Source: Mesorhizobium sp. CA8
GTDB lineage: Bacteria; Pseudomonadota; Alphaproteobacteria; Rhizobiales; Rhizobiaceae
Direction: 5' to 3'
Assembly (NCBI RefSeq): GCF_020164955.1
Contig: NZ_JAIUHG010000024.1
Span: forward strand, 1 to 64,000
Length of the DNA: 64,000 nucleotides
The number at the start of each line of letters is the position of its first letter. The stretch's first letter is position 1. The notes beneath the pieces were generated by a model. That model had not been told where the DNA came from, did no database searches, and was given only the letters and a program-made list of their open reading frames with translations. The position numbers were made by a program, and so were the translations under genes. Of this stretch, positions 16,802-25,351 are shown piece by piece.

Positions 16802-17749
16802 TTGCAGAAACGTCGTCTCGGTCGCACCGACCTTTCCATCGCGCCGCTGGTCCTGGGGGGCAACGTCTTCGGCTGGACGGCCGATGAGAAGACCTCCTTC
16901 GACCTGCTCGACCGGTTCGTCGCCGCCGGCTTCAATGCCATCGATACGGCCGATGCCTATTCGCGCTGGGTGCCGGGCAACAAGGGCGGCGAATCGGAAA
17001 CGATCATCGGCAACTGGATGAAGAGTCGCGGCAATCGCGACAAGGTCATCGTCATCACCAAGGTCGGCTCCGACATGGGCCAGGGCAAGCGCGACCTCTC
17101 CGCTGCCTATATCGAAAAGGCTGTCGAGGCGTCGCTGAAGCGGCTGCAGGTCGATGTCATTGACCTCTATCTGTCGCACTGGCCGGACCCGGCCACGCCT
17201 TACGAGGAAACGCTCGGCGCCTATCAGCGGCTGCTCGAAAAGGGCAAGATCCGCTATCCCGGCTGCTCCAACCTCGATGCCGGCCAGCTGCGCGCCGCGC
17301 TCGACGTCGCCAGCCTGCGCAGCCTGCCGCGCTACGAGGTGCTGCAGCCTGAATACAATTTGTACGACCGCTCGTCGCTCGACGGACCGCTGCTCGACCT
17401 CTGCAAGGCGGAGGATGTCGGCGTCATCACCTATTTCAGCCTGGCCAAGGGATTCCTGAGCGGAAAATACCGCAGCAAGGCCGATCTCGGCCAGAGCGCG
17501 CGCGGCGAACACGTCGCCGAATATCTCAACGAGCGCGGCATGCGCATCCTTTCCGCGCTCGATGCCGTGGCCGAGCGCCATTCGGCCAAGCAGGCGGAAG
17601 TGGCGCTGGCCTGGATCATCGCGCGGCCGGGCGTCACCGCGCCGATCGCCAGCGCCACCACGCTGGCCCAGATGGACAGTCTGATCCGCGCCGCATCGCT
17701 CAAGCTTTCGGCCGACGATATCGCGGCATTGGACCGGGCCAGCGCCTGA
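16802..17749 (+). CDS. Aldo/keto reductase
   Basis: This is an NADP-dependent TIM-barrel oxidoreductase of 315 residues. The catalytic tetrad is readable: Asp and Tyr in AIDTADAYSRW, Lys in VIVITKVG and His in LYLSHWPD. The start is the TTG at 16802 (then QKRRLGRTDLSIAPL), because a GGAG ribosome site lies about seven bases before it. The family normally begins with this KRRLG region. A TTG at 16763 is in frame but lacks such a site. The substrate is unknown. Confidence 0.85.
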   Translation: MQKRRLGRTDLSIAPLVLGGNVFGWTADEKTSFDLLDRFVAAGFNAIDTADAYSRWVPGNKGGESETIIGNWMKSRGNRDKVIVITKVGSDMGQGKRDLSAAYIEKAVEASLKRLQVDVIDLYLSHWPDPATPYEETLGAYQRLLEKGKIRYPGCSNLDAGQLRAALDVASLRSLPRYEVLQPEYNLYDRSSLDGPLLDLCKAEDVGVITYFSLAKGFLSGKYRSKADLGQSARGEHVAEYLNERGMRILSALDAVAERHSAKQAEVALAWIIARPGVTAPIASATTLAQMDSLIRAASLKLSADDIAALDRASA

Positions 17750-17832
17750 GACGGGCGCTGCGCACGAACGTCCAAGACGGCCATGACGATCCCTCCTAAG
17801 TCCTGTCGGATCGCGGCAGGCGGAGGTTCGAC

Positions 17833-18453
17833 ATGGCCGGTGGTGTTCTGGGCGCGGCACAGCCTTGGCAGCAAGTGCTGGCGCTTATCGTGGCCGCGAC
17901 TGTCGTCATGGGCAGTCCGGGACCGGCGACGATCAGCGTGACCGCCGTCGGCGCGGCTTTCGGTCTGCGTCCTTCCCTGGTTTACACGTCCGGCGTGGTG
18001 CTCGGCACGATCGCAGTGCTTCTGGCGGTGGCGGGCGGGTTTTTCGGCATGCTGACCTCGGTGCCGGGAGTGGCGCCGGTGCTGGCGCTCCTTTCGGCCG
18101 CCTACATCCTTTATCTTGCCTTCAGAATAGCGACCGCGCCGCCATTGGCGGAGCGCGGGAGCACGGCGACGAAGCCCGATTTTCTCGGCGGCTTCATGCT
18201 CGCGGTTGCCAACCCGAAAGCCTATGTGGCGATCGCCGCGGTTTTCGCCGGCGCCGCGTCGCAGGCCGATGCGCTCGGCGCTTCCACCAGGCTGCTGGTG
18301 CTTGCCGCGATGATCGTCACCATCCACGTCGCGTGGCTGCTTGCCGGAACGGCGTTCGCGCGCGCCCTGCGCCATCCCATGGCCTCGCGGATCATCAATC
18401 TGGTGTTTGCCGCCACGCTGGTGCTGACGACCCTGCTGGCGGCGCTGCGGTAG
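17833..18453 (+). CDS. LysE/RhtB-family amino-acid exporter
   Basis: The product has 206 residues and about six membrane segments. The N-terminal ATVVMGSPGPATISVTAVGA carries the SPGP motif of the LysE/RhtB family, and GGFMLAVANPKAYVAIAA the conserved NPK. It probably exports an amino acid or related metabolite. A GGAGG ribosome site lies six bases before the ATG. It ends five bases from the stop of the convergent plsC gene. Confidence 0.85.
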   Translation: MAGGVLGAAQPWQQVLALIVAATVVMGSPGPATISVTAVGAAFGLRPSLVYTSGVVLGTIAVLLAVAGGFFGMLTSVPGVAPVLALLSAAYILYLAFRIATAPPLAERGSTATKPDFLGGFMLAVANPKAYVAIAAVFAGAASQADALGASTRLLVLAAMIVTIHVAWLLAGTAFARALRHPMASRIINLVFAATLVLTTLLAALR

Positions 18454-18457
18454 CCGA

Positions 18458-19252
18458 TCAGGTCTTGGCCGTTACGCCGAGTTCGGCCAGCCGTTTCACC
18501 GCCGTCGGCGGCATCGGCGGCGGGTTCGGCGCCTGCGCGGCCTCGACGAGCATCTGGTCGCAGGCGGCCTCGGTCGCGCCGATCAGCCGCTGCATGAATT
18601 CCTCCTTGCCGAGCCCTGGCGGGATCGCGGGCAAGAAGCGGGCCTTGATGGTGCCCGGATAGCGCAGGAACTTGCGGCGCGGCCAGTAGAGACCGGCAAC
18701 ATGGGCAACCGGCACCACGGGAACGCCGAGCTGCGTGTAGAGCTCGACGATGCCGTATTTGTAGGAGGGTTCGGCGCCCGGCGGGCGGCGAGTGCCTTCG
18801 GGATAGATGATGAGCTGGCGCGGATTGCGGTTCATCTCCTGCCTGGTCGCGGCGATGACCGCCTTAAGCGCTTTCGAACGGCTGCCGCGGTCGACCGGGA
18901 TCATGCGCATCTTCATGATGTACCAGCCGAAGAAGGGGATCCAGGTCAGCTCGCGCTTCAGGATGTAGAGCGCGTCGTCGAGATAGGGGAAGAAGGCGAT
19001 CGCGTCCCAGAAAGATTGATGCTTCGGCGCCAGGATGAAGGAGCCGTCGGGCAGGTTCTCGACACCGGTGATCTCGCTCTTCGTCGCGGCGATCTTGTCA
19101 TAGAGCCACATCGAGCTCCGCGACCAGAATTTCGGCACGAACCAGGCGCGGTGGCGCGGCGACAGGAAATAGAAAGGCGTCCAGAAGATCATCTGGACGA
19201 TCAGGCTAAGATAGAAGACGAAGTTGAACGCCAGCGAGCGGATAATGAGCAT
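18458..19252 (-). CDS. plsC: 1-acyl-sn-glycerol-3-phosphate acyltransferase
   Basis: The product has 264 residues. An N-terminal membrane segment (LAFNFVFYLSLIVQMIFW) is followed by the acyltransferase motif KHQSFWD, which is a Q variant of HX4D, then IPVDRGSRSKAL and IIYPEGTRRPPG. It transfers an acyl chain to lysophosphatidic acid to make phosphatidic acid at the inner membrane. The H-x4-D pair (His and Asp of HQSFWD) is intact. The family length fits. Confidence 0.88.
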   Translation of the reverse strand: MLIIRSLAFNFVFYLSLIVQMIFWTPFYFLSPRHRAWFVPKFWSRSSMWLYDKIAATKSEITGVENLPDGSFILAPKHQSFWDAIAFFPYLDDALYILKRELTWIPFFGWYIMKMRMIPVDRGSRSKALKAVIAATRQEMNRNPRQLIIYPEGTRRPPGAEPSYKYGIVELYTQLGVPVVPVAHVAGLYWPRRKFLRYPGTIKARFLPAIPPGLGKEEFMQRLIGATEAACDQMLVEAAQAPNPPPMPPTAVKRLAELGVTAKT

Positions 19253-19333
19253 GCAAAGGGCCCGTGAGGAAGTGTGCGTTGGTTACACCAAGCGGCGCAA
19301 AAAAGGAAACGGCGCCTTGATCGAACGCTGCCC

Positions 19334-20225
19334 CTACAACGATCCTGCCAGCCGTTCCTTCAGGCGCGGTGCTGCAAAATCGAGGAAGGCGCGCAGCTTC
19401 ACCGGCAGCCGGCCCTGGCCAGCATGGACAAGGCTCACCGGCCAGGGCGGCGGCTCGAACGGCTCCAGCACCACCCGCAGCGCGCCGGCGCGCACGGCGG
19501 CGTCGGCCTGGTAGGAGAGCACTTTCGTCAGGCCAAGGCCGGCGATCGCCGCATCGATGGCCGCCTCGGCGGTGTTGACCTGCAGGCGCGAGCGGACCGC
19601 GACCGTGGTTTCCATCTTGCCCGCTCCGAAACTCCATGTCGCGGGAGCGGCAAGACCTTCGAAGGTAATGCAGTTGTGGCCCGCAAGGTCCGGCGGTTTT
19701 TCCGGCGTGCCGTGCATGGCGAGATAGGCGGGACTTGCGCAGACGATGCGGCGGATCGAGCCGACGCGGATCGCGACCATGGCCGAATCCGGCAGCTCGC
19801 CGATGCGCACCGCCAGATCGATATGCTCCTCGACCAGTTGGGTGATCCGGTCCGACAAGGTCAGGCGGACATTCACTTGCGGATAGACGGCGAGAAAGCC
19901 GGTGATCACCGGCAGCACATGGAGGCGGCCGAAAACCACCGGCGCCGTGATGACCAGTTCGCCGGTCGGGCTCGAATATTCGCCGGCCGCGATCCGTTCG
20001 GCCTCGCTCACCTCGTCGAGGATGCGACGGCAGGCGGCAAGATAGGACTGGCCGGCGTCGGTCAGCGTCAGGCGCCGCGTCGAGCGGTTGAGCAGGCGCG
20101 TCCCCAAGTGCTTCTCCAGTTCGGAGAGCTTGCGCCAGCGGGATGCCGGCGCGCCGCGCGGCGGCGGAAAGGCTGCCGGCCTCCACCGTGGCGACGAATA
20201 GGGACATAGCATCGAGGCGATCCAT
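19334..20225 (-). pseudogene. LysR-family regulator, frameshifted in the DNA-binding helix
   Basis: Starting at 20225, MDRLDAMSLFVATVEAGSLS is a normal LysR N-terminus and continues to GIPLA. The matching rest (RKLSELEKHLGTRLLNRSTR and a full effector domain down to 19334) is in another frame. The break lies at about 20130-20137, in the recognition helix. Compared with typical relatives about 11 bases seem missing. As read, no intact LysR protein is made, although a sequencing error or assembly fault could do the same. It is divergent from the flavin-binding protein gene at 20327, its probable target. Confidence 0.72.
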
Positions 20226-20235
20226 TATTCTCCCG

Positions 20236-20262
20236 AAATATGGAAGGGTGAGTTCCAAATAT
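20236..20262. promoter_or_regulatory. Inverted-repeat operator candidate between LysR and flavoprotein genes
   Basis: AATATGGAA and TTCCAAATAT flank a seven-base spacer (GGGTGAG) just upstream of the LysR start. Its size and place suit a LysR binding site controlling both divergent genes. Confidence 0.4.
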
Positions 20263-20326
20263 GTCCCCTACATCCGAATTTCGGAAGAGGCTAAGTGAGG
20301 TGCGATCCTGTCCGAGGAGCGCCGGC

Positions 20327-20947
20327 ATGAATGAATTCACCAGCGACGTGGCCTTCACGCCGACGATCAAGGCCATCCAGTCCCGTAAGGGGTCGCGTGA
20401 TTCCTATGCGCGCGTCGAGCGGCGCGGCGGCTGGCGGGCAACAATCACGCCGGACCTCGCCGCCTTCATCGAAGCGCAGACCAGCGTGTTTCTGGCGACG
20501 GCCAATGCCGAAGGCCAGGCCTACATCCAGCATCGCGGCGGGCCGGCCGGTTTCCTCAAGGTGCTGGACGAGCACATGATCGGCTTTGCGGATTTTTCCG
20601 GCAATCGGCAGTTCATCACCCAGGGCAATCTCGAGGACAACGACCAGGCGTTCCTGTTCCTGATCGACTACATGCTCAGGCAGCGCATCAAGATCTGGGG
20701 TAGGGCGCGTGTCGTCGAGAATGACCCGGAGCTGACGGCGAAGCTGATGCCGGCGGACTATAAGGCGCGGCCGGAGCAGACGATCCTGTTCACGGTCACG
20801 GCCTGGGATGCCAATTGCCCGCAGCATATTCCCCAGCGTTTCGAAGCGGCGGATGTCGCGGCAGCCCTTGCCGAGCGCGACCGGCGCATAGCCGGCCTGG
20901 AGCAGGAGATAGCCCGCTTGCGCGATAATGCGGCGGCTGAGGTTTAA
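20327..20947 (+). CDS. Pyridoxamine 5'-phosphate oxidase family (FMN-binding split barrel) protein
   Basis: The product has 206 residues. RDSYARVERRGGWRATI and IEAQTSVFLATANAEGQAYI match the FMN-binding split-barrel fold of PNPOx-like proteins. GNRQFITQGNLEDNDQAFLF is a further conserved block. The last 30 residues (LAERDRRIAGLEQEIARLRD) form a short coiled coil. A real role in vitamin B6 synthesis is unlikely for this subgroup; a reductase or oxidase role with flavin is inferred. GAGGAG precedes the ATG at 20327. The gene overlaps the stop of the convergent ydcF-like gene by four bases. Confidence 0.78.
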   Translation: MNEFTSDVAFTPTIKAIQSRKGSRDSYARVERRGGWRATITPDLAAFIEAQTSVFLATANAEGQAYIQHRGGPAGFLKVLDEHMIGFADFSGNRQFITQGNLEDNDQAFLFLIDYMLRQRIKIWGRARVVENDPELTAKLMPADYKARPEQTILFTVTAWDANCPQHIPQRFEAADVAAALAERDRRIAGLEQEIARLRDNAAAEV

Positions 20948-21672
20948 TTCTTCACCACGGTCGATGCTTCCGCCAGCGTGACGCCCTCGGGCGTCGTGCG
21001 AAGCGGCAGAAAGCCGCGCGCCAGCGACAGTACATATTTGCTGTATTCGGTCAGCAGCACGCGCAGCGCCTCTGGTTTGGTCAGCCAGCTACCATTGCCG
21101 AGATTGGTATTGACCACCGGATAGGGCTCCAGGCGCGCGCCATGCAGCAGCCGGCCCATCTCGAGCAGGCTGCGCGGCATGTGGTAGTTGTTGGTGACGA
21201 TGATGATGCTGCCATAGGCGTGGTTCTCCACCCATTTGGCGCTTTCCTCGGCATTGCCGATGGTGTCGAGCGCGGCGCGGTCAATATCGACGCAGCAGGA
21301 GAAGAGCTGCCTGTCGCCGCCCATTGCCGCCTGCAATTGGCGCCTGGTGGCCGACGGATGGACGCCGCTGATCAGCAAGCGTTCGCCTTTGCCGGAGGCC
21401 AGCAGGTCCATCGCCGCATCGAGCCGCGACTGCCCGCCAGTGAGCACGATGATGGCATCGGCCCTGGCCGGATTGGCTGGAGTCGTCATATGGCTGACCT
21501 TGTCGGCAAACCAGCCGAAGCCGCCGGCAAAAAGCGCCAACGCGGCAAGAACCACAAAACCGCAGATACGCAAGGCGAGCCACAGACGGCCAAACCCGGC
21601 AGGGACAGCGCTGCGCATAGGCATCGCCGGCATCGGTCCAGCCGTCTCGACAGAATCCTGCGCTTCCATCAT
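20944..21672 (-). CDS. YdcF-family (DUF218) membrane protein
   Basis: The product has 242 residues. One membrane helix (ICGFVVLAALALFAGGFGWF) near residue 40 is followed by the DUF218/YdcF domain with ADAIIVLTGGQSRLDAAMDL, LLISGVHP and IIIVTNNYHMPRSL. YdcF-like proteins have a nucleotide- or SAM-binding Rossmann-like fold and are linked to envelope biogenesis (the SanA/ElyC relatives). The exact function is unknown. Two adjacent ATGs at 21672 and 21669 are both possible. Confidence 0.82.
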   Translation of the reverse strand: MMEAQDSVETAGPMPAMPMRSAVPAGFGRLWLALRICGFVVLAALALFAGGFGWFADKVSHMTTPANPARADAIIVLTGGQSRLDAAMDLLASGKGERLLISGVHPSATRRQLQAAMGGDRQLFSCCVDIDRAALDTIGNAEESAKWVENHAYGSIIIVTNNYHMPRSLLEMGRLLHGARLEPYPVVNTNLGNGSWLTKPEALRVLLTEYSKYVLSLARGFLPLRTTPEGVTLAEASTVVKN

Positions 21673-21829
21673 CCCCGGGTTAATCCTGAAAGCTTCTAAT
21701 GGTTAACTCCGAAATGCCGCCATTGATAGGCAGGACGGCGCACATTGCGTTACGGCAAGTATCCCGTGTGTGATCATTGTCTTGTTTGAATATAGCGCTT
21801 TGCGCTGGTTTCCGGATTGATATCATAGG

Positions 21830-22816
21830 TCAGCCGGCATCCGGCTGGCGAACGTCGATGTCGCTGAGATAGGCGACGACAGTCGCGTGCGAAGTGGCCG
21901 CAGTCAGCGCGCCGATCACCAGCACCATCAGGCCGACGCCGAAATAACCGGCCGAGCCGATGGCAAAATTACCGAACAAAGCGGTCGCCTGGTCGGCCTG
22001 AGGCGTGGCCATGTTGCGCGACGACCACCAGGAAAAGACGATGAAGACGGCGATCGCCAGGGCGCCGCCGGCGGCCGCGCCCTTCATGCCGGTGACCAGG
22101 AAATGCCAGCGGAACTCGCGCGCGATGAAGCGCGCCTCGGCGCCGACGAAATGCAGCACCTCGATGATATGGCCGTTGCCGGCCATGGCGCCGCGCGTGG
22201 CGAACACCACCGTCAGCACGGTCGCCGAGAGCATCAGCACCAGAACGGCGATGCCGATCGTCACCGTCGTGTGCGCCATGGCGACCAGACGGTCGACCCA
22301 GGTGCGGTGGTCGTCGAGCGCGGCGGTCGGGATTTTCGGCGTGATGGCGGCGCGCATGGCGGCGAAGTCCGGGGGGCTGGCCTCGTCGATGGTGACGATG
22401 ATGAGGCGCGGCACCGGCAATTCGTCGATGTTGAGACCGCTGCCCAGCCATGGTTCCAGAAGGCGCGCGGTCGCGTCGCGGTCGATGATCTTGGTGCCCT
22501 TCACGCCGGGGAACTCGCTGGCGATCTGCGAGGCCTGCGCAAGGGCCGCCTCCATATCGAGGCCGTCGGCCGGCTTGATCTGGATCGTCGCCTCGCGCGA
22601 AATCTGGTTCTCCCAGACCGATGCGGTATCGCGCACCAGCGTCACCGCGCCGAAGGTGAGGCAGGACAGGAAGGTCATGATGGCGATGACCAGCACCAGC
22701 GCCCGTCCGGCGATGTTCTGCGCCGGCACGATCGGCGCCGTCTTGCGCTGGACACGCCGGATCGTCACCGGCGCCTCGGCTTCGTCGTGGAGGTGATCGG
22801 CCGGAAGGTCAGTCAT
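21830..22816 (-). CDS. ftsX: Cell division protein FtsX
   Basis: The product has about 328 residues. The layout is that of FtsX: a cytoplasmic N-tail, a first helix (ALVLVIAIMTFLSCLTFGAV), a large periplasmic loop, then three C-terminal helices with GNGHIIEVLHFVGAEARFI. With FtsE it forms the ABC-type complex that activates peptidoglycan hydrolases at the septum. The start at 22816 (MTDLPADHLHD) overlaps the last 8 bases of ftsE, so translation is probably coupled. Some in-frame upstream sequence exists but lies within ftsE. Confidence 0.88.
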   Translation of the reverse strand: MTDLPADHLHDEAEAPVTIRRVQRKTAPIVPAQNIAGRALVLVIAIMTFLSCLTFGAVTLVRDTASVWENQISREATIQIKPADGLDMEAALAQASQIASEFPGVKGTKIIDRDATARLLEPWLGSGLNIDELPVPRLIIVTIDEASPPDFAAMRAAITPKIPTAALDDHRTWVDRLVAMAHTTVTIGIAVLVLMLSATVLTVVFATRGAMAGNGHIIEVLHFVGAEARFIAREFRWHFLVTGMKGAAAGGALAIAVFIVFSWWSSRNMATPQADQATALFGNFAIGSAGYFGVGLMVLVIGALTAATSHATVVAYLSDIDVRQPDAG

Positions 22817-23468
22817 AGACGTCCAACCTTCCACCGGCCAGAATCATGCGGCGCGCATCGACCTGCTCCATTAGGCCAAGGTCGTGGGTGGCGATCACTA
22901 CAGCGGTGCCCAGCCGGTTGAGCTCTATGAACAGCCTGAGCAGCCGGCGCGCCAGCGGCGGGTCGACATTGCCGGTGGGCTCGTCGGCGAGCAGGATCTC
23001 CGGCTGTTCGATCAAGGCCCGGGCAATCGCGGCGCGCTGCTTCTCGCCGCCGGACAGCACCGGCGGCAGCACATGCATGCGGTCGCCGAGGCCGACCCAT
23101 TTCAGAAGCTCGGTGACGTCGGTGCGGTAGCTCGCTTCCTCGCGCCCGCGAACGCGCAGCGGCAGCGCGACATTCTCGTATGTCGTCATATGGTCGAGCA
23201 GGCGGAAGTCCTGGAACACCACGCCAATGCGGCGCCGCAGCAGCGGCAGTTCGCCGCGCGAAATGCGCGAGCGATCCTTGCCGAAGATGGTGATCAGGCC
23301 GCGCGTCGGCTTCAGCGACATGAACAGCAAGCGCAGCAAGGTCGTCTTGCCGGCGCCCGAAGGGCCGCTCAGGAACTGGAAGGAGCGCTCCGGAATGTGC
23401 AGGGAGATGTCCCGGAGGATCTCCGGACCCATGCCATAGCGGAGGCCGACATTTTCGAAGCGGATCAC
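22809..23468 (-). CDS. ftsE: Cell division ATP-binding protein FtsE
   Basis: This 219-residue ABC ATPase has Walker A GPSGAGKT at about 35-42, signature LSGGEKQR near 138 and Walker B ILLADEPTGN near 160. The family is recognised from IRFENVGLRYG and RRRIGVVFQDFRLLDHMT. FtsE powers FtsX at the division site. A TTAA-N7-TTAA site lies about 70 bases upstream, suggesting cell-cycle control by CtrA. Confidence 0.92.
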   Translation of the reverse strand: MIRFENVGLRYGMGPEILRDISLHIPERSFQFLSGPSGAGKTTLLRLLFMSLKPTRGLITIFGKDRSRISRGELPLLRRRIGVVFQDFRLLDHMTTYENVALPLRVRGREEASYRTDVTELLKWVGLGDRMHVLPPVLSGGEKQRAAIARALIEQPEILLADEPTGNVDPPLARRLLRLFIELNRLGTAVVIATHDLGLMEQVDARRMILAGGRLDVYD

Positions 23469-23538
23469 GTTCGGCGACCTGGAAACTCTCGGCGGCGACG
23501 CGCCACAATCTACTCTAACAGACCATCCGCCGGCATGG

Positions 23539-23553
23539 TTAACCGGCGGTTAA
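23539..23553. promoter_or_regulatory. CtrA-binding site (TTAA-N7-TTAA)
   Basis: TTAACCGGCGGTTAA fits the full CtrA consensus of alphaproteobacteria (TTAA, seven bases, TTAA). It lies in the 181-base gap between ftsE (start 23468) and the gene at 23650, so it could act on either or both. Confidence 0.65.
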
Positions 23554-23649
23554 TTTTGCGATGCTCAGCGTGCATCAAAGCCATTCCGGTGGGGAAGCGT
23601 TAACCAATTCCGTTTACGCAAAAGAAACGAAGACTGCACTGGTGCCGTA

Positions 23650-24279
23650 ATGGCTGACGAGAGAACCGCGCGCCCTGTTTCCGGCGAAATCATGACCGGC
23701 ACGGCAACAAATGCCGCGCCGGAACGCGCCGTTTTCGATGCCGTCGATATCGTCGATGCCGATTACGTGGTGCTGCCGCGTTTTGCCTCGGCACCGGCAG
23801 CACCCCCGCCGCAGATTCCGCCGACGCCATCGATCGAGGGCATGGGCATGCTGCGCAAATCGGAGGCAGGGCCGCCGCGGTCCTCGCGCGGTGGTCCGAT
23901 GTTCTGGATCGCCGGCATCGGTGTAGCGCTGGTCTCCTTCTGGGTGTCGGGCGGTCATGCGCTGGTCCGGCAGAGCCCCTTTTGGACGGCCGCCGCGCCG
24001 GCGAGCGCGCTCACCATTTCCGGCGTGACGTCGCGCATCGATGCGTCGGGCTTGAAGCCGGTGCTGTTCGTGGATGGCGAGGCAGCGAATGACGGCATGC
24101 GGTCGGAAACACTGCCGCCGCTGGAAATCCGCGTTACCGACAACAACGCCAACATCATCCGCTACAGGCTGGGGACATCCAACCGTTCCCTGGGGCCAGG
24201 CGAAAGATTCGGCTTTTCCAGCCGCCTCGATGTGCCTAAAGACGGCGTGAAGACCGTCTCCGTCACCTTCGCCGGCTAG
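23650..24279 (+). CDS. Single-pass membrane protein of unknown function
   Basis: The product has 209 residues. Residues 1-80 are Ala/Pro-rich and disordered-looking, then one membrane helix (MFWIAGIGVALVSFWVSGGHAL) near residue 85-105, then a beta-rich outer domain (ALTISGVTSRIDASGLKPVL, PLEIRVTDNNANIIRY). The C-terminal part resembles the DUF3426/FxLYD-like domains that often sit near ftsE in Rhizobiales, where full-length forms start with a zinc ribbon. No zinc-ribbon cysteines are present here. The function is unknown. Confidence 0.7.
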   Translation: MADERTARPVSGEIMTGTATNAAPERAVFDAVDIVDADYVVLPRFASAPAAPPPQIPPTPSIEGMGMLRKSEAGPPRSSRGGPMFWIAGIGVALVSFWVSGGHALVRQSPFWTAAAPASALTISGVTSRIDASGLKPVLFVDGEAANDGMRSETLPPLEIRVTDNNANIIRYRLGTSNRSLGPGERFGFSSRLDVPKDGVKTVSVTFAG

Positions 24280-24294
24280 GTGCGTCGATCTTCG

Positions 24295-24338
24295 GGTGAG
24301 GCCGGCCTGCAAATAGCGGTTTCCTGCGCTTCCAGGTG
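24295..24338. repeat. Half copy D of the convergent-junction palindrome family
   Basis: GGTGAGGCCGGCCTGCAAAT and the following AGCGGTTTCCTGCGCTTCC match the left arm and first core bases of palindrome B (41819-41861) almost base for base. The right half is absent. Unlike the full copies, it lies between two genes in the same direction, just before the hpt ribosome site. Confidence 0.6.
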
Positions 24339-24356
24339 ATTTTGAAGGAAAAAACT

Positions 24357-24899
24357 ATGCCAGTTGTGCGCGGCAAGGACATCGAGGTCCTGTTTTCGGC
24401 GTCGGCGATCGCGCGCCGCAATCTCGAGCTCGCCAAGGAAATCGCCGGGCGCGACTACCACGACCTGCTGGTGATCTCGATCCTCAAGGGCTCGTTCGTC
24501 TTTGCCGCCGATCTCATCCGCGCCATGCATGATGTCGGCCTGTCGCCGGAAGTCGAGTTCATCTTCATCTCCAGCTATGGCGCCGGCACCACGAGCGGCG
24601 AGGTCAGGGTGTTGCGCGACATCGACAACGAGGTCGCCGGCCGCGACGTGCTGTTGATCGACGACATACTGGAATCCGGCAAGACGCTTTCCTACACCCG
24701 CGACCTGATGCTTTCGCGGGGCGCCAAGAGCTGCGCCATCGCGGTTCTGCTAGACAAGCGCATGCGCCGCCAGACCTCGCTCAACGCCGACTATGTCGGC
24801 TTCGACTGCCCGGACTATTTCGTCGTCGGCTACGGCATGGATGTCGCCCATGCGTTCCGCGAGCTGCCATTTGTCGGGGTGGTGAAGGGCGATGTCTGA
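24357..24899 (+). CDS. hpt: Hypoxanthine phosphoribosyltransferase
   Basis: The product has 180 residues. The PRPP loop VLLIDDILESGKTL and the earlier SILKGSFVFAADL are hallmarks of purine phosphoribosyltransferases, and FDCPDYFVVGYGMD is the conserved C-terminal block. It salvages hypoxanthine (and often guanine) with PRPP to give the nucleotide. The ATG at 24357 has an AAGGA site eight bases upstream and gives the usual length. A GTG at 24336 is in frame but would start inside repeat D. Confidence 0.92.
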   Translation: MPVVRGKDIEVLFSASAIARRNLELAKEIAGRDYHDLLVISILKGSFVFAADLIRAMHDVGLSPEVEFIFISSYGAGTTSGEVRVLRDIDNEVAGRDVLLIDDILESGKTLSYTRDLMLSRGAKSCAIAVLLDKRMRRQTSLNADYVGFDCPDYFVVGYGMDVAHAFRELPFVGVVKGDV

Positions 24900-24979
24900 G
24901 GAGGCGGGGCCATTCCGAAAAGCTGCCGATCGTTAGAATTTTCAGAAAACATCAATATTTCGGCGGCATCTATCTCGGC

Positions 24980-25351
24980 ATGGCAAAGCTTCTGATCGTC
25001 GAGGACGATGAGTCCGTCCGCACCCTCGCTGCCCGCGCGCTCGAGCGCGATGGCCACAATGTCACCATCGCCACCGACGGCGCGCAGGGGCTGGACAGGA
25101 TCCGGCAGGCGCGTGGCGGTTTCGATCTGGTGGTGTCCGACATCCGCATGCCGGAAATGGACGGCATCGAGATGGCGACAGCCGCCGCAAGAGAGTTTCC
25201 AGCGATGCGGATCATGCTGATGACCGGCTATGCCGACCAGCGCGAGCGCGCCGAGGAACTCAACGGCATCATCCTCGACGTCGTGCAGAAGCCGTTCACG
25301 CTTGCCGAGATCCGCGGCCGCGTCGGCAAGGCTTTAAGCTGCTTCGCTTGA
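24980..25351 (+). CDS. cpdR: Single-domain response regulator CpdR
   Basis: This 123-residue receiver-only protein has acidic residues EDD at 8-10, phospho-acceptor Asp54 in VVSDIRMPEMDG, and Lys in VVQKPFTL. CpdR in Caulobacter and Sinorhizobium localises ClpXP and times destruction of cell-cycle regulators including CtrA. The match with CpdR (AKLLIVEDDESVRTLA) is close. In this window a CtrA site and ftsEX lie a short way upstream. The last 18 bases overlap the end of the convergent DMT gene. Confidence 0.85.
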   Translation: MAKLLIVEDDESVRTLAARALERDGHNVTIATDGAQGLDRIRQARGGFDLVVSDIRMPEMDGIEMATAAAREFPAMRIMLMTGYADQRERAEELNGIILDVVQKPFTLAEIRGRVGKALSCFA

